25,876 nucleotides of DNA from Phoronis australis (taxonomy: Eukaryota > Phoronida > Phoronidae). Location: assembly GCA_002633005.1 (NCBI GenBank), contig NMRA01000229.1, forward strand, positions 547,694 to 573,569. The letters run 5' to 3'. Below are positions 10,884 through 18,340 of this stretch, one piece after another. The notes beneath the pieces were generated by a model that searched no databases, was not told where the DNA came from, and saw nothing but the letters and a program-made list of their open reading frames with translations. The translations under genes and the position numbers were made by a program. Every line of letters starts with the position of its first letter. Positions within the stretch are counted from its first letter, which is position 1.

Positions 10884-11258
10884 ATATTGCTGTGCACTCC
10901 ACAAAAAAGCTTTTATTAGATTTTTTTCGTTTCTAAAGTTGCCAGGGACCTTTTTCTCGAATGCCTTTTGAGTTCAAATGAAAGCCAGAAGTCTTGAGGA
11001 GACTACGGATAGCCAAGATTTGTTGTTTTTTTTTTTGTCTTTTGCGTTTCTCAAAACGTTTTACCCGTCTTCTGTGTTGTCCCGCAGAATACAGGTTTTT
11101 GTCTTTTGACTTAGAGTTGTAGACAGATTTACTGGCTTTCAGTCATAACCTGTTTTCGTGAACTTACAACCTAAGTCACCCGAAGACGAATTTTAAACTA
11201 ATAGTCTAGTCGAAAAATGGCCTTCCGTGCACCCCCGGACTTCAATTTGTAAGTTTAA
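10582..11258 (+). repeat. left copy of the duplication flanking the N
   Basis: This 677-bp segment repeats almost exactly at 11260-11932. I see only scattered single-base changes and differences in homopolymer length. It ends immediately before the N at 11259. The second copy carries on past the shared end, whereas this one stops exactly at the N. Confidence 0.9.
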
Positions 11259-11259
11259 N
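11259..11259. other. single ambiguous base (N), probable contig join
   Basis: The only non-ACGT symbol in the window. The sequence to its left (ending AAGTTTAA) and to its right (starting CGTGGAATT) are the end and the start of the same ~675-bp unit. This is what two overlapping contigs or haplotype pieces look like when joined without merging. Confidence 0.85.
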
Positions 11260-11932
11260 CGTGGAATTTTATGAAAAATGCTGATTTTACCCAACCCAGA
11301 ATGGATGCTAAGGAGGATTTTAATCATGTAACGGAATTGCAGAGTAATATTGACAATACATATAACAAAATATGCAGCCTGATTAATAAACGAAATGCCA
11401 GTTTTCTTGAAATGCAATTTGAACTGTTCGGCTAAAACTAAATGAGATTTAGGCTAAATGCCATTTTGGGGTGACCAATCACAGCACTTTGGAACGGCGG
11501 AAGTAAAAACGGAAACAAGTGTAAATCTTCAAGACAGAATTCCACAATTTGAGCCAATGCTATATTGCTGTGCACTCCACAAAAAAAAGCTTTTATTAGA
11601 TTTTTTTTCGTTTCTAAAGTTGCCAGGGACCTTTTTCTCGAATGCCTTTTGAGTTCAAATGAAAGCCAGAAGTCTTGAGGAGACTACGGATAGCCAAGAT
11701 TTGTTTGTTTTTTGTTTGTCTTTTGCGTTTCTCAAAACGTTTTGCCCGTCTTCTGTGTTGTCCCGCAGAATACAGGTTTTTGTCTTAGAGTTGTAGACAG
11801 ATTAACTGGCTTTCAGTCATAACCTGTTTTCGTGAACTTACAACCTAAGTCACCCGAAGACGAATTTTAAACTAATAGTCTAGTCGAAAAATGACCCTCC
11901 GTGCACCCCCGGACTTCAATTTGTAAGTTTAA
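11260..11932 (+). repeat. right copy of the duplication flanking the N
   Basis: Near-identical to 10582-11258. Its first half repeats the frame TQPRMDAKEDFNHVTELQ from unit B and its second half the unit-B tail, with AATAGTCTAGTCGAAAAATG near the end. Unlike the left copy it continues beyond 11932 into more repeat sequence. The minus-strand open frame that spans the N is an artefact of the join. Confidence 0.9.
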
Positions 11933-12075
11933 TTTTTATGAAGGAATATATGTGTGAAAACACAAAATGATGTTAACAAACCGAAAAATGTCCCTTGCAT
12001 GTGTTTTATGCAAATTAGTGCCGCCATTACCAATTTTGCGTTATTTTGCAATATATCGCCTACTATTTCATATAA
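11870..12075 (+). repeat. dispersed repeat, plus-strand copy
   Basis: The reverse complement of this segment matches 17480-17700. Shared blocks, in order, include TCGAAAAATG, CGTGCACCCCCGGACTTCAA, a GTGTGAAAACAC-like box, GTTAACA, CCGAAAAATGTCCC and TTTTATGCAAATTAGTGCCG. Roughly its first 60 bp are also present in the left copy of the duplication at 11192-11258. No open frame is conserved between copies. Element class unknown. Confidence 0.65.
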
Positions 12076-13091
12076 TTGAAAGAACTACATGTAAATGTTG
12101 GACTTATGTTTTGTGGGTCAAACATTACATTAGAGCAACAAGTAAATAATACAAGCCATCTTGAACATACATGTAGCACAGGTATACAACACTCCACACA
12201 TGGAGCAGAACTACTGTGTGGGGCTTGAAAATCTTCTAGTTTTGTCCAAATTCAAGACTTTGATGTTGACCCATCCATGAACAAACTGTGATATTGCAGT
12301 CAAAAGCTTTAGAATTAAAAAAACACCTTGAATACAAATTAATATCAAAATATACAAATGGACTGTTTACATGTATGTCAATCATTGCGAATCCAATGCT
12401 GGGGTCAGGGAAAATAAGACTTGTCTACATTCGAAATTAAGACAGCTATCGAGGCAAGTATAAAAATCATCCCTATAAGAAAACAATGAGGTCGAAACTT
12501 ATCTACTGACATCAAAGAACACCCTCTACCCATATCCATTCTCCATTCAGACTCTATAAATGAACATGGCGATTTTACAATCTTCAACAATGTTAGAGGA
12601 ACAGCTAGCGAAAAACTGCAGCAGCTTCATGAAATTGGGGACAAACGTCTCCAACAGCCATATGATTCTCCACATTGTACACTGACAGCCCGTGTGTGAT
12701 TAAATTCCTTCTGTTCTTTCAAGTGAATTGAAAGAAAATGGGTTATCACAGAAAAAGCTATTAACATTTTACTGCCAAACTTCACCGCTTGGGGAACAGT
12801 GAGGGCCCAGAGGCACCAAGCTCCCAAGTGCACCATTCGCCGCATAAACTATCAACATCATGCACCATCGTGGTTACTTTCCCACCTGAGTGCATTTTCT
12901 GCAGCAAAACTGAAACCAAGGATGGCAGCCATGTTCACAAGAAAATGTAATAATAGCTGAGCTAATATGAATTAATGTATTAAGAGACTTCTTTTTTTAA
13001 AAATTTCTTTTCATTTCTCCACAAGCGTGTGAGGTATATCATTTTGTTGCCAAGTATCAAGCTTATAGCTGTCCCAGATTCACGTTTCTTG
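12076..13091. other. stretch without a recognised gene
   Basis: A minus-strand frame of 72 codons at 12627-12845 has no recognisable domain. No repeat or RNA gene was identified before the target duplication at 13092. Confidence 0.5.
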
Positions 13092-13098
13092 TTAAATC

Positions 13099-13555
13099 CG
13101 GATTGTTCTAAAGACCCCTCGACCCCCACCCTACAGACGACCCCCTCGACCCACGACCTCCTCGACCCACGGCACACAACACCCTCGACCCAGTTTAAAC
13201 AAGCCGATTCGATCTGAACATAGAACCAACACTGTCTAACAGGACCATCGAGTCACGTTAACGTACTCTCTCCCTAAGTTTAGTAGAACAAGGGAAGTGG
13301 CAGCTACTCGGGGAACTATTTCCATGACAACAATAGCACGCTCACAATCGGCTATATCACATCATGTTCTTACGCCACTGTCTTTTTAACTACTAGAGCT
13401 ACATGTAGATCTGATTATCGCGTAGGTATGTCTTATGAGAATGTAACTCAGACATGTAAAATGATTATGAAATTTGTAACAAGCGCAGATGCATCTATTG
13501 CCTCAGGTCGTGGGGGTTGTGGGTCGTGGGGGTCGGGAGGGTTTAGAACAATCCG
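13099..13555. mobile_element. inverted-repeat (foldback/MITE-like) DNA element with 7-bp target duplication
   Basis: The left end CGGATTGTTCTAAA (13099-13112) is the exact reverse complement of the right end TTTAGAACAATCCG (13542-13555). Both ends are flanked by TTAAATC (13092-13098 and 13556-13562), a 7-bp target duplication. Just inside each end lies an imperfect array of CTCGACCCA-like units, C-rich on the left (13114-13194) and G-rich on the right (13501-13541), so the arms are complementary over more than the 14-bp tip. The 457-bp element has no transposase frame and would depend on another element for movement. The superfamily is not assigned. A short open frame at 13029-13217 overlaps the left arm and is not a gene. 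Confidence 0.75.
13507..13541 (+). other. G-quadruplex-capable tract in the right arm
   Basis: Five runs of three or more G (13512-13516, 13521-13523, 13528-13532, 13535-13537, 13539-13541) are separated by loops of 1-4 bases, which fits the usual quadruplex pattern. The left arm carries the complementary C-runs, so its minus strand has the same potential. Confidence 0.55.
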
Positions 13556-13611
13556 TTAAATCCCAGACACTGGGTTAGCCATTGAACATGCCAGAACTCA
13601 TGAAGGTCTGT

Positions 13612-13616
13612 CTGAT
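13612..13616 (+). repeat. target site duplication, left (CTGAT)
   Basis: CTGAT directly precedes the LTR start TGTTAGAA and is repeated directly after the 3' LTR at 15877-15881. Confidence 0.85.
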
Positions 13617-13700
13617 TGTTAGAATATGGTCTGACAGTATTTTTAGTTGTATTGTTTTGTTTTGTTATTCTATGTGATTGGCATGACCTCTGAGTTAAGT

Positions 13701-13819
13701 ACAGTGATGATGTAATTTGTTTACTTCAAAATAGTGTAGAACTTTCTAGAAGACTGAGGTCAGAACAGTGATGATGTAATTTGTTTACTACAGTATAGTG
13801 TGGAACTTTCTAGAAGACT
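13701..13819 (+). repeat. 64-bp tandem duplication inside the 5' LTR
   Basis: ACAGTGATGATGTAATTTGT begins at 13701 and again at 13765; both units run to TTTCTAGAAGACT. The 3' LTR has one copy. The duplicated segment lies upstream of the TATA box, in what would be the U3 promoter region. Confidence 0.85.
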
Positions 13820-13952
13820 CTAGCATGACAGTGATTAATGCAGTGTGGAATATTCTAGAGGCTAGTATATGTTTGTAGAATGGTTGGGTAGATTCAGGAA
13901 AGTCCTAGAATGTGCTTGAATTGATGAAAAGTTCCAGAACAATGCATTAGGC

Positions 13953-13960
13953 TATAAATA
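13953..13960 (+). promoter_or_regulatory. TATA box of the 5' LTR
   Basis: TATAAATA in the context GGCTATAAATACACAAGC, conserved in both LTRs (also 15474-15481). Confidence 0.6.
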
Positions 13961-14250
13961 CACAAGCACGTGTTTGTGTTAGGCAGATCAAGTCAGATAA
14001 TCAGCAGTTCAAGAAAGTTAATCAGGAGAACAACAGTTAAGTTGCAGTGAAGAGAATCAGCAGTTACAGCGATAGTCAATAGAGAGCCACCTATAGAGAC
14101 AGCAGGTTATTGAATCGACGAGTGTAATAGATGCTGAACGTGTTTCAGAAGTTCATCACAAGTCAAGGCTTCGCAGCATTGGCTGGAGCATAAACAGACA
14201 TTACGTCGGACGTTTTGTTTGAGTAGGCTTGTGAACGTACGGTCGGGATT

Positions 14251-14256
14251 AATAAA
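14251..14256 (+). terminator. LTR polyadenylation signal
   Basis: AATAAA within GGGATTAATAAAGGATTAAC, conserved in the 3' LTR at 15770-15775, about 100 bp before each LTR end. In the 3' LTR it would end the element transcript. Confidence 0.5.
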
Positions 14257-14356
14257 GGATTAACTCGAACCAGCCTTCAGTCAATCGTCGCACTGAAAGC
14301 TATTAGCACCCGTCTGTAACAACCTGCGCCCACCCACACACGGGGAAAACGTGACA

Positions 14357-14376
14357 ATTGGCGAGCACGCCAGGAG
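14357..14376 (+). other. probable primer-binding site region
   Basis: Immediately after the LTR terminal CA the sequence reads ATTGGCGAGCACGCCAGGAG. A TGG close to the LTR end is the usual position and start of a tRNA primer-binding site. I cannot assign the tRNA from sequence alone. Confidence 0.5.
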
Positions 14377-14434
14377 CTTACTGACGTGTGTGACAAGGTG
14401 TGATAAAGTGGACTGTTGGAATTAGCAACTCACT

Positions 14435-15121
14435 ATGGAGACAAGATCTCAACTAAGGGAGTTAATGGCCCTCAGACAAGAAATGGGTCTGCAGGGGAAG
14501 CAACTCCAAAAGTCAGCAGCGGTCATCCACCGAGGTTCTCAGAGTAAGGATTCGGTGAAGCATGCTAACCCTGAACGCGCCTTCAAAGGAAAGCTGCGTC
14601 TGAAGGAGGGGTATATTGGCATGAAGACGGTCTCAGTGTTGAGACACACAGGCTGCACGACAATTGTGGTTCGATCCAGTCTAGTCGAACCAGGAGATAT
14701 GACCTGCCGGAAGTGGTCATGCAAGTTGGCGGACTCTACCAAGAGATGGCTGCCTGTCGCAAAATTCAGCATCAAGACACCGTACTACACAGGAGAAGTG
14801 TTTGCGATGTGTATGGAGCGTCCAGTGGCCGATTTGATTATCGGGGACGTGCCTGGCGCCTTGGACCCAGGCGATGTTGAGCAACAGCAGAGAGCAACAA
14901 CTGCCAACGAGGACGATATAGGCAATGGCCTGGTTGAGGGTCCGTAATATGACTCTCAAAAGGGTACGACTTCCCAAGAGAAGAACCCAGTGACCTCAAC
15001 TCTAGAGGGAGAAGAGGTGGCCGACAAGTCGGTAGGAACAGATCCTGATGAATCCAGCAGGGAAACGGTAGCAGTGACTACCAGGGCTCAAGCAGAGTCT
15101 GCAAGTCAGGGAGCACTCTAG
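14435..15121 (+). pseudogene. gag start fused to retropepsin-like protease, one internal stop
   Basis: The frame starts METRSQLRELMALRQEMGLQ, a typical amphipathic gag N-terminus. From about residue 58 it runs into an aspartic-protease-like domain. The strand usually carrying DTG reads RHTGCTT at residues 70-76, with His71 (CAC) in place of the catalytic Asp. A second family hallmark, ADLIIGDVPGA, follows at about residues 132-142. A TAA at 14945-14947 ends the 170-codon frame, but the same frame stays open to a TAG at 15119 and includes AVTTRAQA, a linker motif seen after protease in Ty3/gypsy polyproteins. Capsid, nucleocapsid and all of pol after the linker are lost. With His at the catalytic position the protease should be inactive. 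The start codon is the first ATG after the LTR leader. Confidence 0.8.
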
Positions 15122-15183
15122 CGGCGGATATAGTAGATTTTATATATATGCTAGATGATTTTGTGTTAGGTAATTTTCTGTTT

Positions 15184-15196
15184 GGCAGGGGTTTGT
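15184..15196 (+). other. weak polypurine-tract position
   Basis: The 13 bases before the 3' LTR read GGCAGGGGTTTGT. Only GGCAGGGG is purine-rich, so this is a poor polypurine tract, identified mainly by position. Confidence 0.35.
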
Positions 15197-15876
15197 TGTC
15201 AGAATATGGTCTGACCGTATTTTTAGTTGTATTGTTTTGTTTTGTTTTGTTATTCTGTTTGATTGGCATGACCCCTGAGTTAAGTACAGTGATGATGTAA
15301 TTTGTTTACTACAAAATAGTGTGGAACTTTCTAGAAGACTCTAGCATGACAGTGATTAATGCAGTGTGAAATATTCTAAAGACTAGTACATGTTTGTAAA
15401 ATGGTTGGGTAGATTCAGGAAAGTCCTAGAATGTGCTTGAATTGGTGAAAAGTTCCAGAACAATGCATTAGGCTATAAATACACAAGCACGGGTTTGAGT
15501 TAGGCAGATCAAGTCAGATAATCAGCAGTTCAAGAAAGTTAATCAGGAGAACAACAGTTTAGTTGCAGTGAAGAGAATCAGCAGTTACAGCGATAGTCAA
15601 TAGAGAGCCAGCTATAGACAGCAGGTTATTGAATAGACGAGTGTAACAGTTTCTGAACGTGTCTCAGAAGTTCATCACAAGTCAAGGCTTCGCAGCATTG
15701 GCTGGAGCATAAACAGACATTACGTCGGACGTTTTGTTTGAGTAGGCTTGTGAACGTACGGTCGGGATTAATAAAGGATTAACTCGAACCAGTCTTCAGT
15801 CAATCGTCGCACCGAAAGCTATTAGCACCGGTCTGTAACAACCTGCGCCCACCCACACACGGGGAAAAACGTGACA
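15197..15876 (+). repeat. 3' LTR
   Basis: This 680-bp LTR starts TGTCAGAATATGG and ends CGTGACA, with a TATA box at 15474-15481 and AATAAA at 15770-15775. It is followed directly by CTGAT (15877-15881). Differences from the 5' LTR are scattered, many of them transitions, with a single copy of the 64-bp segment and one extra TTTTG unit in the T/G-rich tract. Confidence 0.9.
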
Positions 15877-15881
15877 CTGAT
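15877..15881 (+). repeat. target site duplication, right (CTGAT)
   Basis: CTGAT matches 13612-13616. Together they give a 5-bp duplication, the usual size for Ty3/gypsy integration. Confidence 0.85.
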
Positions 15882-16275
15882 ATCTGTGCCCCCTAGTCTT
15901 GGAACACCAGACCAACAAATCCTCCATTTCGCATTATCTTCTGAACAAAATTTCGCCAGAAGACTTTCATTATCCTGAGGATGTTCTGTTCATCCAAGAT
16001 GGTTTTGCACTTCTCCACGCGTTTGCTAATCTCCTTCCAACATGTGGTAATTTTGCAGTTCAGAGAAGGTAATTTTGGATGGACCAGCTACACAAAAGCC
16101 GTATGACTTCAAAATTTTTCTTGCAAACGGTGACAACAAAAAGCAACTCTGTCAATTGTTATTGCATGTCTGGAGTGATGAGAAGGCAGTTTCCAGGTTG
16201 GAGAAAAGCGAGATGGACATCCTGATTGTAGACGGGTATCCATTATTCTTTTTTTCTGAACAGAACATTTGAACA

Positions 16276-16482
16276 TTTTTACTTAACTAATTTGCGATGT
16301 CATAACGTAATAATAAAAGTGATTTGTTGTTCATACTCAGGAGATCCCACATATCTACAGTAACTAATAAGAGACTGACTTAAGAATTGTTTTGTACCTC
16401 CAGTACGCTGCTCACTTGGGTACAGAAACGACGTCGGCAGAATCCCTGACACTGGTGCCTTTGTCATTCCGCTGCAGGCACG

Positions 16483-16483
<1 letters not shown>
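16276..16483. other. non-coding gap inside the relic
   Basis: About 200 bp between the two coding-like blocks, leading into the AT tract. It has no frame that continues either block. It could be a replaced segment or an intron remnant, but no good splice sites frame it. Confidence 0.4.

Positions 16484-16564
<81 letters not shown>
16484..16564. repeat. (AT)n microsatellite
   Basis: Uninterrupted TA dinucleotides, about 40 repeats, ending at CTAGAT. Likely length-variable. It lies in the gap of the decayed gene. Confidence 0.95.
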
Positions 16565-16566
<2 letters not shown>

Positions 16567-17160
16567 AGATACAGGGTCTGGAAAACATCGGTGACTGCTG
16601 AATCTCTCCGACATGGCAAAACCCTTCGGAAAAGACTACATGGATTTTATGAAAACATTGGAGAAGATTGCACCAATGCGTTTAAACGTAAAGGAAAGGT
16701 TGACCCCCTCAAAAAGCTAGAACATAATCCAAAATTTCACCGTGCATTCAGGCAACCTGACGTTGATTGGGATGTAATTTGGAAGAGTTCAACTGCCTCA
16801 TGTATGGTCAGAGTCGTGAGTCATCGATAGATGCTACTCGTGCCAATATGTTACGCAAAATGGTTGGTGAAGATGAAGTCCTCACAAGTCCAAGATTGAC
16901 CTTGCTCGACTTCCCCCGTGCCAGACTGCACTGAAACGTCACATCCAACGAGTAAATCACCGCATCACCTTGTACCAGCGTGCTTGAGAAACCGTAACTG
17001 AGCAGCTAAGACGAAGGACAAGGGTGGATGCAGACTGACGAAAGGGTTGTTACAAGCTGTGTGATCGTGTGGTCCTATCTTACCAAGCTTACTGATTGAT
17101 TTCTTGCTCACCAATGTTTGTGAAGTGGACAAAGAAGAGGAAAGAGGAGGGTTGTGTAGA

Positions 17161-17479
17161 AGTTTCACGGAAAGTAATGAATGTGACATGGAGTCAGTGA
17201 CATCAACACGTAGCGATTGTCCATATTTCTGCATCCATTTCCCCTAGTTTTTTATACTTGAGATATTTAAAACATTTGTTGAAATTTGGCTCATTAAAGA
17301 GCTGATTACATAGACACTGAAAGTTGCACATTTAGTGTTTATATTGGCTTATGTACACTTTCAATGTAGTATTGACTGTAAGTAACCGTATAATACAAAT
17401 TAGATGTAATAGATTATGAAGAAAATTATTCCATTACAATTGATCCTCAAAATATCGGTTTTACACTTGATTTGTTCAC
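17161..17479. other. stretch without a recognised gene
   Basis: AT-rich sequence after the relic. A minus-strand frame at 16965-17234 is antisense to the relic and is not treated as a gene. Confidence 0.5.
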
Positions 17480-17700
17480 TTACTAGAATAAGAAAGTGAG
17501 ATATCGTCAAATAACAAAAAATCGGTAAAAGCGGCACTAATTTGCATAAAAACGCACATGGGACACTTTTTTCGGCTTCTTAACATCTTTTTATGGTTTT
17601 CACACATATTTTACATTGCAAAACTGCAACTTAAAAGTTGAAGTCCGAGGGGTGCACGGGGGACATTTTTCGACTCAGCTATAAAGTCTAAAGACAAAAT
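17480..17700 (-). repeat. dispersed repeat, inverted copy of 11870-12075
   Basis: On the minus strand it carries the same ordered blocks as 11870-12075. On the plus strand GCGGCACTAATTTGCATAAA, GGGACA then TTTTTTCGG, TTAACATC, TTTTCACACATAT, TTGAAGTCCG, GGGTGCACGG and CATTTTTCGACT are all recognisable. Divergence is moderate with small indels. The two copies are about 5.6 kb apart in opposite orientation. Confidence 0.65.
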
Positions 17701-18214
17701 GTAATACGCTCGATAAATAGACCATCGGTGCAGCTGGTAATGGTTCCGTTTTAACGGAACGAACATGGAATAATTCACAATATCCATACCGCGTCGCAGC
17801 GTTCGGAACACACAGACCCAGAACTTGGGGATAATGAAAATCAGGCAATCAGAACGAGGCGCATACATGTACACGTAGGTAGCACTTCACACTGTGTGAG
17901 TGCAAGAACGCCAACCTCATAACGCAACACATTAACTCAGGAATACTACATGACCGGCTGCAGGAGTCGAATAATAGTGTGAACCGACGGCAAATAATGA
18001 TAAGAGGCCAAGGTTACTGAATCGCACGCATGGCAAAATTTGGCAAATTTCGGAACATCGTATCTAAAAAACAGCTGATTAGATTCACAAGAAACTTTTA
18101 AATATTACTTCAAATATTACGTTTTATGTCCTGTTCTTCAAAACAGTGTTAGGAATTATTTTCAAAAAATTCTTTTTCTCATGAAAGACTGTCAAAAAGT
18201 AGGAATTTTACGAT
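17701..18214. other. stretch without a recognised gene
   Basis: No supported gene. A minus-strand frame at 17611-17874 overlaps the dispersed repeat and has no domain. Confidence 0.5.
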
Positions 18215-18340
18215 TTTCATGAAAAAATTAAAGTTGCATAAAACGAAAATAAAATATTTTTTGAGATCTTACCTTGAACATCTAGATCACATAAAATTGG
18301 ATCATGTCATTGGCACCTTTCCTTTTCATCAAATTTTTAC
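18215..18340 (+). repeat. old AT-rich dispersed repeat, copy 1
   Basis: Blocks of the form AAAAAATTAAAGTTGCATAAA, ACGAAAATAAAATATTTT and ATAAAATTGGATCATGTCAT correspond to sequence at 24640-24765, and the last block also to 23840-23857. Similarity is partial, so this is a tentative family. Confidence 0.4.

Larger units (their letters stand above)
13617..14356 (+). repeat. 5' LTR
   Basis: This 740-bp LTR starts TGTTAGAATATGG and ends CGTGACA. It carries a TATA box (TATAAATA, 13953-13960) and a polyadenylation signal (AATAAA, 14251-14256), so transcription would start near 13985. It is longer than the 3' LTR because the 64-bp segment starting ACAGTGATGATG is present twice (13701-13764 and 13765-13819). 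Confidence 0.9.
13617..15876 (+). mobile_element. internally deleted LTR retrotransposon (Ty3/gypsy-like)
   Basis: A 2,260-bp element bounded by two LTRs that begin TG and end CA, flanked by a 5-bp duplication. The internal region is only about 840 bp. It holds a primer-binding-like site, a gag start fused to a protease domain, and a linker typical of the region after protease in Ty3/gypsy polyproteins. Reverse transcriptase, RNase H, integrase and most of gag are missing, so the copy is non-autonomous. By eye the LTRs differ at about 25 positions over about 675 aligned bases, plus a 64-bp tandem duplication in the 5' LTR. This means the insertion is not very recent. The family is inferred from the protease and linker, since the diagnostic domains are absent. 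Confidence 0.85.
15896..17160 (+). pseudogene. decayed copy of a multi-copy invertebrate protein family, function unknown
   Basis: Several plus-strand frames, broken by frameshifts and stops, form one collinear protein. They read EDVLFIQDGFALLHAFANLL (about 15974-16033), then SSEKVILDGPATQKPYDFK with NGDNKKQLCQLLLHVW (16052-16174) and DILIVDGYP. After a gap come DTGSGKHR and LLNLSDMAKPFGKDYMD (from about 16568), GEDCTNAFKRKGKVDPLKKL with NPKFHRAFRQ, CLMYGQSRESSIDATRANML with MVGEDEVLTS (to 16889), then KIDLARLPPCQTALKRHIQR with VNHRITLYQRA (16886-16984). An acidic-tail-like segment EVDKEEER follows near 17130. From memory, similar multi-copy hypothetical proteins occur in invertebrates and fish; their role is not known to me. 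The middle (16276-16567) and about 35 codons near 16045 have no counterpart. The LTR element ends 20 bp upstream and may have separated this relic from its 5' part. Confidence 0.7.

Noticed and set aside
11193-11417. Minus-strand open frame containing an unknown residue
   Set aside because: It spans the N at 11259 and joins two copies of a duplicated segment; an artefact of the join.
13029-13217. Proline- and threonine-rich short frame on the plus strand
   Set aside because: Explained by the CTCGACCCA subterminal array of the inverted-repeat element.
13701-13819. Spaced direct repeats considered as a CRISPR-like array
   Set aside because: Only two contiguous units without unique spacers, inside an LTR of a eukaryotic element.
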